The notes below the pieces were generated by a model, which saw nothing but the letters and a program-made list of their open reading frames with translations, was not told the DNA's origin and searched no databases. From Hypomyces perniciosus (lineage: Eukaryota > Ascomycota > Sordariomycetes > Hypocreales > Hypocreaceae): DNA of 64,000 bases. Below, in pieces: positions 11,801 to 23,400 of this stretch. The position numbers were made by a program, and so were the translations under genes. The stretch is from assembly GCA_008477525.1 (NCBI GenBank), contig SPDT01000004.1, positions 62,001 to 126,000 on the forward strand, read 5' to 3'. Every line of letters begins with the position of its first letter. The stretch's first letter is position 1.

Positions 11801-13495
11801 CTTCCTTTATTGGTACATATTAAAGAACCCATTAACGATAATAAGTCTCGATCTTGCAAATCTCTCTGCCGCTCTTATGGATCAACCTTATTGGCTCTGT
11901 CATTGTATCCCACCTGAATCCTTACTGATAAAGCTCATAGTAGGAAACGAGATTTGTTGAAAGTGTCGGACAATATATAGCGTTCTTAATCCTCAAGACA
12001 TCCTTTGAGCTATCATTCTTCGTCACCACGAGATTAATCCGCCCATATCCCTCGATTAGGACTATCGAGTCTGCTGCCGTAAGGAAATCTCCATGTATTG
12101 CCTTTCAGAATAATCTAAAACGTCCCAGGTTATTGAAAATGTAATTAGTGGCACCGGAATCGAGGATTATTAACGAATGCAGTGGATATCGATCAATATA
12201 ATAGTCATTATTAACTTCCACAGGAAACGCCATTCTGGATAGGTCAATAGATCCTTTAAGTGAGCCAATAACCCTCGGTTCAGTGAGTTATTGTGATAAT
12301 ATCTTCTTCCTTGCCTTATTCCTCAAAGAGTCGATTCTTGCCTTTAATTTAGGATTTTTCGTAATAGCTGCTGCTACGGCTTATTCCTTGCCTAAATAAC
12401 CTCCTACATTATCTGGCTTAAGTTTAAGAATAGCTGCCTAGCAAGATGCTAATGCATGGCCTCCCTATCTACAAGCTTTGCACGTAAGTAACAGTTTCTT
12501 GTTGCTTCCGTGTTGTTCCTGTTGTCTCGGTCTCTTTGAACCTATTCTTTTATTGCTATCTCGGTCTTTAGAACTGTAGAATGCGCTCCCTTATCGAATT
12601 TGCCCTGCTGCTTAGGCAGGAAGCGCTGATCCTCCCCAGCTTTATAGCTTAACAGCTATACCTGTAATTGATTACTTTTTTCTTGTATTAGTATAATCCA
12701 CTAGTGTATTTTCATTAATTAGATCTCTTATCGTTAAAAGCTTATTGATTTTATTGGCCTGATCTTTGGTTATATTTTCTTTAACCTGTTAAATAGCTTT
12801 CAGCTAGTCTAAAATAAATCGAATGAAATGGTTGTAATCTTCGGTTAAAGTAATGGACTTTTTGACTGCTTTTTTGGTATTCTTTAAGAAGTTGGTGTTA
12901 TACTTAGCTATTTTATGCGCAATATCGTTTAATTATCTTCCTTCCTTAACTTTAAGTATCTGTCGTTGTAATGCTTTTAAGAGGAAATTCTCCTATTTCT
13001 AAACCCAGTCGAGAAAGACCTTTGAGCTTGCACAGCTGAAAGATTTTATAATGTCTTGGTATTCGGTTGAGAGAGTCTCTATGACTTTCGATTTCTCGGC
13101 TTTGACTGCCCTGTAAAGACTATTAATCTAATTAATCAAGGAGTTACGGCGATTAAGATAGCGGGCTATTTTTTCATTAATGCTTCCGAAAATAATGTCT
13201 TTTGCTTTGACGAGGTCTGCTTTCTGTTGCTTGAAGACAGTATAGTCTTCCTTCTAGTTGTTGTAGATGATTCGATACTGCCTTATCTGCTTTTTATTGA
13301 GATCAACCTTGCTGTTTGCTGCTGGGTTGATGTACTTGAAGCTCGGTCGCTGTGGTTTATCGATAAGTATTTCGGTTCGTTTAACTGGATTGACGGCTTT
13401 CCAGATGTTTTCAGCAATCTTGCTGGATATATAGTCTTGCCATTCGTCCCAGTTCTTAATACCGGTAGAGTGACTTTAGACTTTGATTGAGGCAT
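8847..13495 (-). pseudogene. Decayed gag-pol of copia copy 1
   Basis: Same content as the copy 2 gag-pol. Landmarks: gag start at 13495; zinc knuckle (CxxC..GH..C) at 12441-12482; protease active-site DSG near 12159; integrase block 11238-11468 with the usual SAPNT..NG..AERL motif following it; reverse-transcriptase FVDD motif at 9591-9599; RNase H end (TLSTEAELLAISEAAKEA) at 8847-9035. Every domain is interrupted by stops, so no functional polyprotein is possible. All readable fragments are identical in protein sequence to those of copy 2. Confidence 0.9.
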
Positions 13496-13655
13496 CGTTC
13501 TTAATAAGGGTGTTCGAGAATGGGGTAGCGGTTTCGGCAGGTTCTAAATAACGAAAAAAATATAATAGTGATTGCTTCTGATAAGATTAATTAGATAGGG
13601 AAGCACTTATCTTTTATAGTTGCAGTGGTTGGTAACGCGGCTCTGGGCTTATAAC

Positions 13656-13885
13656 TTTCGGAAAAAACCAGTTATGTAGTCAGCTTGTTTACATCATGAA
13701 GATAGGGCGCTAGAATTCCACTCAATTGCTCTATATCCCCCCCTTCCTCTTCCTTGGATTCTCCTTCCGCCATTTTATTATAGAAGCAGAACGCCGCGCG
13801 TTCTGTTTCACCTCACGTCAGATCACAGGTTCCCTTGCATATACATTTTTGCTTATTCCAACAACTAGACCGACGTTATCCGACA
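13656..13885 (-). repeat. 5' LTR of copia copy 1
   Basis: 230 bp. Differs from the 3' LTR by about ten substitutions, nearly all transitions. The adjoining primer-binding site is the complement of GTTATAAGCCCAGAG, at 13641-13655. Confidence 0.9.
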
Positions 13886-14449
13886 CCTTTAGTATTCTTG
13901 GAGATGTTCCGAAATAGGTAATCGAGAGTTTCTCATCCCGCCATGATCTGGTCTCTTCGGAGCGTACGCAGAGAAGCTTGCCCTTGTACCAGAATAATTT
14001 CTTCGTGTTCCATGGCATGTATTGCAAAATCTTCTTTGTTGGTCGGCCTTGCGCAGATCTCCCAGATTCTTTTCCCAGTGCCACAAGAGTCGATCGGGTG
14101 CGTGTCGTAAAAGACTGAGATTGAATCCAGCTGTGAAGCATGTCGTGTGTCTCATCTCTACCGGATATGTGAAATGTGAACGCTGCGAACAGTCAGGGCT
14201 ATGAATGGAAGAGTAGATTAAAGAATCAGACGAACTGAGGTAATCTTCCATGATCCGCATGGTGTGTTTGTAGGCGAACTTGAGCAGAAAGGCGATCAGG
14301 CCACAGGCACAGAGCAGTTGAGCACCAACATGAAGGTTGCCGGATGCTAGAGGATGAATGTAGCTCAACGCAACACCCAGGCCAGGGAAGAACATGTCCA
14401 AGAAGGACACCTGAGAATAAATGGTGCCGAAGACGGTATTGGATGCCAT
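13886..14449 (-). pseudogene. BCS1-like AAA ATPase, N-terminal part
   Basis: Starts at the ATG at 14449 with MASNTVFGTIYSQ, followed by a hydrophobic segment (GAQLLCACGLIAFLLKFAY) that is the single membrane anchor typical of BCS1. Exon 1 is 14449-14236; the intron 14183-14235 has a CTGAC branch site and a TTCGCAG acceptor; exon 2 then reads through the BCS1 N-domain (HISGRDETHDMLHSWIQSQ, later KLLCVRSEETRSWRDEKLS) up to the insertion point. The reading continues at 7711 once the copia element and one duplicate are removed. Together the halves give a protein of about 490 residues, normal for the family. Only the insertion and the small frameshift near 7668 damage it, so inactivation may be recent. 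Confidence 0.82.
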
Positions 14450-16230
14450 GTTTGGTTCTATATATTATGCCTCTGGCCTCAAGCGAAGGTGCGCTTCCGA
14501 GACAGGACGGGCAAGATGTGATGTGGTGGTTTGGGTATGTGTAACTGGGAGTGTGAAGCTTCGTCAACGATAAGTTGATCGCACAACGGATGACTGGGGC
14601 AAGTTCAAGATTGGAAGCGAGGCAAATGTGAAGATAACAGTCACCAACTAGCATGAGAGCAAGCCTTACTCGGGAGGACGTCGGTTTGTATAGACGTTCA
14701 AACCAGTCCCGAAAGACGACATATGGCATTGTTCTCTCCATTGGAGGAGACAACAGCCATCTTGCCTCTCTCGAAGCTGATGGAGTAGGGTAGATCGACA
14801 TCAGCGAGCCAACACACATCCTGCTCCGACCTGCAGACATAGAACTGTTCCTGCACGCCGCATCCAGGTTAGTGTGATAAATCAAATTGCATCCATGCAT
14901 GGCTGAGACCACTGTCAAGTATCCTGGCATGCAAAGTGATAGTTTCTGCAATCAGAGCTTTGCTAGTGACGCTGCAATGCAACTTCTGAACAGTTACGCA
15001 TAGGAGTGTCGCCCTCTGATCACATACGCCTACGCTATTAACCCTTGTTGGTGTTGCCTTTGCTGTATTTCGCTGGACTGGATGGAGTCGCCCGACAAAC
15101 TTTGGTGTGCACGAGCCTCAGAAATGTGGCCAATCGGCAACGAGAGCGGGCATGATGACCTTGACGCTGGTAGTCAACGCTGCAGAGATTTACAAACCTG
15201 GCTAACCGACAATCTCACTAACCTGCATAGACTGTCCTAACCTGCATTGTTCCGGCTCGGACCAGGGATGAATATATTCCGCACACTGTCGAAGTGTCTG
15301 GAGTAACTGTCCAATCTTAGACGTCATCGTCCCAAGGAGCACCACATGTCACATGCTAACAACAGGTTTTGCACTTCTGAGGCATTTATGCCCAACTCCC
15401 CGCTTCCACGAAGTCGGGCACTTCAAGGATCACACGGAGTGCCCAAACCTCTTTGCCATTTGTCCTGCTCTCCTAACCAGGGGCTGTGGCATCGCCAGTA
15501 AAGGCAAGACTACCCCAAGGATCTGGGTCCTGGTCACCAGCCTGTCTATCACCGTGGAATCTGTCACCTGGTATATCGAAGCATAGACGCATCTCGGCTA
15601 AGACGTCGCGGCAGGTAACCATGTCGCAGCCCTCGAGCTGGAACAGGCCGGCGAAATAGAAGCTGCTGGAAGCGGCTAAGATATGGACATTCCATCCGTG
15701 CACACGCATCGGCGACGTCACAGATGCGTTCGACATGGTAGTCAACCGACCGACAGCCTGATTGCCGTGATGCTGGCGCAGTTGGCAAAGTTGTGCCAGC
15801 CGTTAAAGTGGGATACCCTGAAAGGTTGATTCTTTGCTACTGGGAGAAAAGCCTGAAGTATAGATGGTTGGCGGGGTAACTGTAGACCAGCCGTTACGCG
15901 CGTGCATGATAAGTACGGTACTATATCACCATAAGGGTGGAAATTATCCTACTATACGGAGTACATACTGTGCCTTCTACTGTATTGAAATTATAAGAGA
16001 ATTCCGAAAGCCTCCCGATGGGCATCTTACTACGTACCAAACATCAGCGCCTTTTGGCCGAGATTTTCTGGATAGCAGCCCTCTTGCGGGTGATCTCTAT
16101 AGCTATGCTTCAGATATAGTTTATTAGTTATGATTATGTATATACATAGACACCTTATCAAGAAATGAAACTAGCTCAGTACGTCCCTCGCCCCGACGGA
16201 GGATTGGTATTTCTTGCGAGCCGTCCGGGC
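14450..16230. other. Upstream region of the split BCS1 gene; no recognisable gene
   Basis: Frames at 14226-14951 (minus) and 15473-15788 (minus, two overlapping frames) have no motif I recognise. The minus-strand frame at 15473-15745 could be a short gene remnant. Confidence 0.4.
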
Positions 16231-17626
16231 TTAATGCTGCAAAAAGACGTGGTCCTGAGCAAGAGCGCTATACCTTGTGAGGAGGTCAGTCTCTGTCAAT
16301 TCTAGCTGTCCAGAGTACTGGAAATAAGCTCCAAGGGCTTCTCCGAGAATCATGACGGCTATAGAAGAATCAGAAAAATTAGTAAACAGAAAAATCTGTC
16401 CATTTATAGTTTATACGTACGACAGCGCAACCGCTGTGGCAAATCAATGACAATCATGTCCTCATCGCCTCTATTCTCCGGCCAATGTGCGATGTCGGTA
16501 TCTAAGATATCGTCGGCGTAGACACACATGAAATTGATCCTAATTCGCTCACCGTTCATGTTCTACGGTTTTTTGAACTTATAGAGGTCCAACCTCTTAT
16601 TCTCAATATTTTCGAGTCGGGAGTAGTGTATCTGGGCAGCAATTGCCTAGCTGGTATAGCTAGCACCCCAGACCTTATACTGAAGCCGAGCAGCAGGGGT
16701 CTGCACTATTATCTTGTCATCCCTCACCCTAAGCTATCTGTGGTGCTAATACAGGGGATCTTTGTCAAGCGGCCAGGTAAAACTGTCCGGTCCAATCCAG
16801 AAGGGGTAATGGGAGGGTTTCTATAATTTCGTGACAATATCAGACTTTTCGATCTCCGGTAAATACGGATGAAGAGCGCCCATGTGGTAATGCAAGAAGC
16901 CCAAAGGAGGATTGTTGATAATGTTCGCAGAGACAACGAAATCGGCCGGATGGTGGATTTTTCGAGTAATAAGTTGAGGAATAGCATTATCATTAATCTA
17001 CACCTTAGTTTTGATGATATCCATGTAAGTATTCTATATAGCACTGCACTAACATAACGCATCCCTTATCGATGTAAGGTTTGTGCGATAGGTTCTGGAA
17101 TGCATACAATATCGTTATCAATTTTGACGTAGTATTTTCCATGTTCAAGATGTTGCCAAGCTTTGAAGTAGGTATATATCTATAGCTGTCCGTCAGGGAT
17201 AAGTTTCTTATATCGGGTGGGGTTGCTGAATATAATCTTGTCTAGGTAGCGAAGGTCTTTTATATTATCGGTGTTAGCGATCTAGAGGACCTCATTTAAC
17301 TACCCACCATTGTTGGCCATATTTCGCTATTGAAGGATGCACTGGTTAGGCTGCGTATAATGCTGTAATATGCTTGTTTAACCATGACCACTTACTTCCA
17401 TGTAACGGCGCATGCATGAGACTTAGTCTTTACGGCCGTAGAATATTAATCCACTGAAAGTGATATTGTTAGGCCTTATGAGTACTGTCTGAGCATGTAA
17501 AAGCTTGTTATTTGTCAGTTGGGAGTGGCGCCTGAAGTGGGTAATATTGATTAGAAACATTAAAATAAGAGCGACAGCAACTGATGTATAGATACGCCCT
17601 CGGAAGCCAAAGAAAAGTTGGGCCAT
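16231..17626 (-). pseudogene. Type II membrane glycosyltransferase-like protein, RIP-damaged
   Basis: Starts at the ATG at 17626 with MAQLFFGFRGRIYTSVAVAL, a short cytosolic tail and signal anchor. Downstream on the same strand one reads YYVKIDNDIVCI (a DxD-like metal site), SANIINNPPLGFLHYHMGAL, HPYLPEIEKSDI, PFWIGPDSFTWP, AIAAQIHYSRLENIENKRL, INFMCVYADDILD and, after a probable intron, TDLLTRYSALAQDH before a stop at 16231. This pattern matches a common fungal family of uncharacterised DxD-type, Golgi-anchored glycosyltransferase-like proteins. Stops lie where Trp or Gln is expected (for example between TS and AIAAQ, and after FKKP), as RIP would cause. The first third is the most damaged. 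Confidence 0.75.
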
Positions 17627-18469
17627 GGGTGACCTCGGTTTGGCTAGTCAAAAGGACAGAACTAGCAAAAGTGAAGTGTACACCCCGGTAATTTTCGTCT
17701 TTATATACGCTCTATCTTCAATGTGGCAGATGGCTTTAGTCGAGTGTCAAAACATTTACCCAGTATTTAGAGATAATAGGTCTTCGGATTATTGAGTTAT
17801 AGTTGAGGCGAGGGCCAATGGCCTACTTGCTTTCACAAACTAGGTCAGTTTTAGGGATATGATCTGTCTATTTAATCCGTTTCAGAGAGGAGTGGAAATA
17901 CTTGGAAACGCCAAATGAGTCTGTTCAGCGCCGAGATTCTGAGAAATGCCTTGCAATACTTGCTCCGACTCAGTTGTGCAAGGTTATTCACAGAGATCTA
18001 CATAAAAGTTGTTTTGCACTGTATACGGTAAAAGGCAAAACCAGTATCCCACGCCTTCCGAGTTGATTATTTTCGCAGCGGTAGCTTTTAGCCATAGGTG
18101 GCTTTGCAGCCCTACCTGGGTTGTGCACTAATGTACCGTTCAAAGATGATATAACAAGCGACAAAGAGCCAATTCTAGCTTATCCATCGCTCCTTCCAAG
18201 GCAGCGATATAGCGGCCGGTTTAAGCTTATTAGTGACAGTGTAAATCACATTGTCGCACCTAGTTAATGCTTCAAATTTAAGATTCAAGATGGTTGTCCT
18301 CCCTGAGCCAGAAAAGTGACAGTAGGGTTCAATGACCTGTTGTGGCCTTTATTAGGCCCTGTAACGTTGTTACCCCGCTATACGAACGGGCAGCACAAAG
18401 CCACCTGTGCCACATCTAATTCCTATTTAATTAACTCAACAAAGGTTGGCACTATAGGGTGGATTAAGG
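17627..18469. other. Stretch without a recognisable gene
   Basis: Upstream of the glycosyltransferase-like pseudogene; AT-rich with no coding pattern. Confidence 0.45.
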
Positions 18470-18640
18470 GATGCCCCCTTCTTTGGCCAGCCTATCCGCC
18501 GTTTCGTTGCCCGGTATGTCCTTATGACCAGGGACCCAGGAGACGAATACCTTGCGGGGTATAGCCCTTTAGCTATACTTTGGTACTTGGAGGCTGTGGC
18601 CAGCTTCTATTCAGTGACATCACGATCTGAAAACCGCCCT
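18470..18640 (-). mobile_element. LINE (Tad1-type) RNase H relic
   Basis: The minus strand encodes VFVSWVPGHKDIPGNETADR followed by LAKEGA, the C-terminal half of the RNase H domain found in Tad1-clade non-LTR retrotransposons. The flanks to about 19.6 kb may hold more of the same element but are too degraded to read. Confidence 0.75.
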
Positions 18641-20094
18641 GGGTGCGAGCCAGGTTCTGAAAGTGCTAGTTACCCCAACCAAAGCCAGATTGCCAGTCCA
18701 GCAGCAGTGCCACAGTCGCCTTACGGTGCTTCGTAGTCGTTATGCGTGCGCTATAATCGCGTTCCAAAGGTTTGCACCTTAAGCCAGTCTCATTCAGCAC
18801 ATCCAGCGACGACATCACAATCTTATAGCGAGACTGCCCCAGGTGCGAGCCGGGATCTGGATTCTTGATCTCTTAACTGACCGACATGCGCTTCCATCCT
18901 CTCGAGCCAGTATACCAACTCTTTAAAGCAATCAGCCAACGACCAGTAAAGCCCGGTTACAAGCCAGGCCTAATCCTTTCTCTAGTCTTAGTATACTGCT
19001 ACGGCCTATGAGGTTATCTGGGCGCAACTCCAGCCTAGTTTCCTATTACAAATAGAGTCTCCTCTTATCCGCCGACTATATCTTGCAATAGGGGAGTTCA
19101 AAGTCGCCCATCCAGCGCAGCCCTAACTCGATCCCATCGTTAACCCAACTCGCTTCTTCCGTATATGTTCTTATTGCGGTGCGCTGTCTGAACGTCTATA
19201 GAGTAGCCTGGTTGTTCTATAGCCGCTTATAGCCTTAACAAATCCATCAACCACACTATAGACGCCAGTTAACAACATCCATTACAGTAAGAAGGGACAC
19301 TTAGGAAGAGGACTCCAGCCCTCCAACAGCGCATAGGTTTCGCTGCGATTTCTCGCCGCGCTATTAACCCAGAGCTAGCCGAGCCCGAGGGCGCCCTATC
19401 TCTCGATTAAAACAATTAAAGAGTCGGGTAGTTTTTATAACCCAAATCCCTCTTTATGGTAGAATAACTAGTCCGAGGCTGACCAAAGAGCGACGCGGTT
19501 GCGTTGTGATGCTTATCGTGATAGGGCAAAATCCTGCATTGCAGGCGGCCTTACTTACAGTCGCGCCAACAGCACAAATTCGCCCGCATCGCAGCAGCGC
19601 CTGCCCCAAATCGCCTGTTTCTCAGAAGAAATACTCGTATAACCCCTAGGCACCTCTTAAAATAATTTTAAGAAGGTTTACCGTATTGCCTCACATGCTT
19701 TTTCAAGCACACGCTCCAGAAGGTCTAGAGAGGTTGCCCTTTTTTTTCTAGTGATTGCGTAAGCTTTACAGCACCAAGAGACATATAAAGGCCATAGGCA
19801 CAGCACGTTAATCAGATAGAACAGTTCCCTTTTTTCTTCTATTTTTTCTTTTAGGGATTCTTTTATGCTTAAGGCATACTCCGCGCAAGCGCTATATCCT
19901 CACCACATTCGTAAAAAATATATAAGCTTTCTTTTTCTTTTTCTTTAGGAGAGAAAGACAATCACTAACTCAAGTTGGATTAGGTAAAGAGAATGTTTGG
20001 CTGCACTTATTTAACGTTCGGTCCTTTATCCCTTCGCACCACTGCGTGGTATCGGCTAGTAGTTGGGACGGGCCCTGCAGGAGCTTCTCATTAG
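18641..20094. other. Degenerate sequence left of copia copy 2
   Basis: No readable domain. The five bases before the LTR are ATTAG. Confidence 0.45.
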
Positions 20095-20324
20095 TGTCGG
20101 ATAACGTCGGTCTAGTTGTTGGAATAAGCAAAAATGTATATGCAAGGGAACCTGTGATCTGACGTGAGGTGAAACAGAACGCGCGGCGTTCTGCTTCTAT
20201 AATAAAATGGCGGAAGGAGAATCCAAGGAAGAGGAAGGGGGGGATATAGAGCAATTGAGTGGAATTCTAGCGCCCTATCTTCATGATGTAAACAAGCTGA
20301 CTACATAACTGGTTTTTTCCGAAA
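20095..20324 (+). repeat. 5' LTR of copia copy 2
   Basis: 230 bp, TGTCGG..CCGAAA. Carries the same differences from the 3' LTR as seen in copy 1. Confidence 0.9.
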
Positions 20325-20339
20325 GTTATAAGCCCAGAG
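20325..20339 (+). promoter_or_regulatory. Primer-binding site, half-tRNA (initiator Met) type
   Basis: GTTATAAGCCCAGAG directly follows the 5' LTR. It resembles the complement of the initiator-tRNA-Met anticodon arm (GTTATGAGCCC in yeast, GTTATGGGCCCAG in the Drosophila copia case), with G-to-A changes. Copia-group elements often prime from such an internal tRNA fragment. Confidence 0.6.
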
Positions 20340-20484
20340 CCGCGTTACCAACCACTGCAACTATAAAAGATAAGTGCTTCCCTATCTAATTAATCTTATC
20401 AGAAGCAATCACTATTATATTTTTTTCGTTATTTAGAACCTGCCGAAACCGCTACCCCATTCTCGAACACCCTTATTAAGAACG

Positions 20485-23400
20485 ATGCCTCAATCAAAGT
20501 CTAAAGTCACTCTACCGGTATTAAGAACTGGGACGAATGGCAAGACTATATATCCAGCAAGATTGCTGAAAACATCTGGAAAGCCGTCAATCCAGTTAAA
20601 CGAACCGAAATACTTATCGATAAACCACAGCGACCGAGCTTCAAGTACATCAACCCAGCAGCAAACAGCAAGGTTGATCTCAATAAAAAGCAGATAAGGC
20701 AGTATCGAATCATCTACAACAACTAGAAGGAAGACTATACTGTCTTCAAGCAACAGAAAGCAGACCTCGTCAAAGCAAAAGACATTATTTTCGGAAGCAT
20801 TAATGAAAAAATAGCCCGCTATCTTAATCGCCGTAACTCCTTGATTAATTAGATTAATAGTCTTTACAGGGCAGTCAAAGCCGAGAAATCGAAAGTCATA
20901 GAGACTCTCTCAACCGAATACCAAGACATTATAAAATCTTTCAGCTGTGCAAGCTCAAAGGTCTTTCTCGACTGGGTTTAGAAATAGGAGAATTTCCTCT
21001 TAAAAGCATTACAACGACAGATACTTAAAGTTAAGGAAGGAAGATAATTAAACGATATTGCGCATAAAATAGCTAAGTATAACACCAACTTCTTAAAGAA
21101 TACCAAAAAAGCAGTCAAAAAGTCCATTACTTTAACCGAAGATTACAACCATTTCATTCGATTTATTTTAGACTAGCTGAAAGCTATTTAACAGGTTAAA
21201 GAAAATATAACCAAAGATCAGGCCAATAAAATCAATAAGCTTTTAACGATAAGAGATCTAATTAATGAAAATACACTAGTGGATTATACTAATACAAGAA
21301 AAAAGTAATCAATTACAGGTATAGCTGTTAAGCTATAAAGCTGGGGAGGATCAGCGCTTCCTGCCTAAGCAGCAGGGCAAATTCGATAAGGGAGCGCATT
21401 CTACAGTTCTAAAGACCGAGATAGCAATAAAAGAATAGGTTCAAAGAGACCGAGACAACAGGAACAACACGGAAGCAACAAGAAACTGTTACTTACGTGC
21501 AAAGCTTGTAGATAGGGAGGCCATGCATTAGCATCTTGCTAGGCAGCTATTCTTAAACTTAAGCCAGATAATGTAGGAGGTTATTTAGGCAAGGAATAAG
21601 CCGTAGCAGCAGCTATTACGAAAAATCCTAAATTAAAGGCAAGAATCGACTCTTTGAGGAATAAGGCAAGGAAGAAGATATTATCACAATAACTCACTGA
21701 ACCGAGGGTTATTGGCTCACTTAAAGGATCTATTGACCTATCCAGAATGGCGTTTCCTGTGGAAGTTAATAATGACTATTATATTGATCGATATCCACTG
21801 CATTCGTTAATAATCCTCGATTCCGGTGCCACTAATTACATTTTCAATAACCTGGGACGTTTTAGATTATTCTGAAAGGCAATACATGGAGATTTCCTTA
21901 CGGCAGCAGACTCGATAGTCCTAATCGAGGGATATGGGCGGATTAATCTCGTGGTGACGAAGAATGATAGCTCAAAGGATGTCTTGAGGATTAAGAACGC
22001 TATATATTGTCCGACACTTTCAACAAATCTCGTTTCCTACTATGAGCTTTATCAGTAAGGATTCAGGTGGGATACAATGACAGAGCCAATAAGGTTGATC
22101 CATAAGAGCGGCAGAGAGATTTGCAAGATCGAGACTTATTATCGTTAATGGGTTCTTTAATATGTACCAATAAAGGAAGCACGATTAGAAGCAGGCTTCC
22201 TAGCCACCAGAAAAAGAAGGAAGAAGAGACTTACGTTAAGAGACCCAAAGCCACTAGCTGTGGGAGATGGTGGATTGTGGCACTTACGAATGGGTTACCC
22301 GGGACCAATAAGCCTTTATTACCTAGGAATAACGTGCCTAGGAGCTCGAATTTGTGGTCTAAAGACTGTGCAATGCCTTTATTGCAGTTAAGGAAAAATG
22401 TATTGTTAAGTATCTTGGAGGAAGTCTGACCGAGATTGAGACAAACCGTTTAAAGAAATCTGGATTAATTGGTCCGATTTAACAGAGGATTTCGAAGGAT
22501 ACAGCCGAGTAATGTTCATAACAGATGCATTCTCGGGAATGGTTTTTCCTTACTTCATGCGAAGCTATGGTATAAGTCTTGAAAATCAGCAAATTTTTTA
22601 TGATTTTATTGACTGGATCGACAAACAGTATGGATTTAAGGTTAAGACTATTCGATCTAACAGCGAGCTATTTAAAGGAAAAATTAAAGAATGGATAAGG
22701 AGAAGAAAGCTCGTGAAGGAAGTGTCAGCTCCTAATACTTAAGCTTAGAACGGTGGGGCTGAGAGATTAGGGGGTGCTATTATTGAGAAAGTAAGGACTA
22801 TGAGAATAGCAGTATATTTACTATATGACCTGTGGAAGCTTATTATTGAGTCGGCTTGCTATTTGAAGAATTGAACGCTAAGACGATTAAATAACTGGAG
22901 AAGTCTGTTCGAATATGTGTTTGGAAAGAAACTATAAATTGGGCATCTTAAAGCGTATGGCTGCTGAACATATGCGATGACATCGAAAGCGCAGCTTAAA
23001 TAATAGAGATTGAGGAAGCTAGAACTAAGAGCTTATATTGGTTATCTGGTTAGATACGATTTAACGAATATCTTTAAGATCTGGATTCCTTATAAAGGGA
23101 AGGTGATCTTAATACGAGATGTTCTGTTTGACGAAATAACTTTCTTTAATGGAAAGAAAACCTAGCCAGAACTCTTAATTTCGATTGATTAAATGATCGC
23201 ACAGGTTGAGGTTTTTGAAAAATAGCTGGAAAATGAAGTTATTATCGAAAATGATACTCGGATTGATGAAAGTTCGGATGATGAGAGTGTTAGAGAGGAA
23301 GAACGCGAGAGAGATAAGGAAATCGATAAAGAAAATAATGATGAACTGATTCTTGATGAAATTATCGTTAATATAAGCCGCTATTTCCCTGATTAAACGC

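Larger units (their letters stand above)
7717..13885 (-). mobile_element. Ty1/copia LTR retrotransposon, copy 1 (full length, decayed)
   Basis: A 6,169-bp element read on the minus strand, inserted in the coding sequence of the BCS1-like gene and in the same orientation as that gene. LTRs of 229 and 230 bp begin TGTCGG and end CCGACA (CCGAAA at the inner edge of the 5' LTR). Domain order zinc knuckle - protease - integrase - reverse transcriptase - RNase H defines Ty1/copia. The frames are broken by many TAG/TAA codons, mostly where Gln or Trp would be expected, so the element cannot encode its own proteins. Positions in this copy equal 33980 minus the positions in copy 2. Confidence 0.93.

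Noticed and set aside
14226..14951. Minus-strand frame of 241 codons
   Set aside because: It overlaps exon 1 of the BCS1-like gene in another frame and shows no domain.
20078..20094. 12-bp match (AGGAGCTTCTCA) between the left flank of copia copy 2 and the BCS1 sequence at the copy 1 insertion site
   Set aside because: The match is short, on the wrong side of the element for a copied flank, and does not extend.
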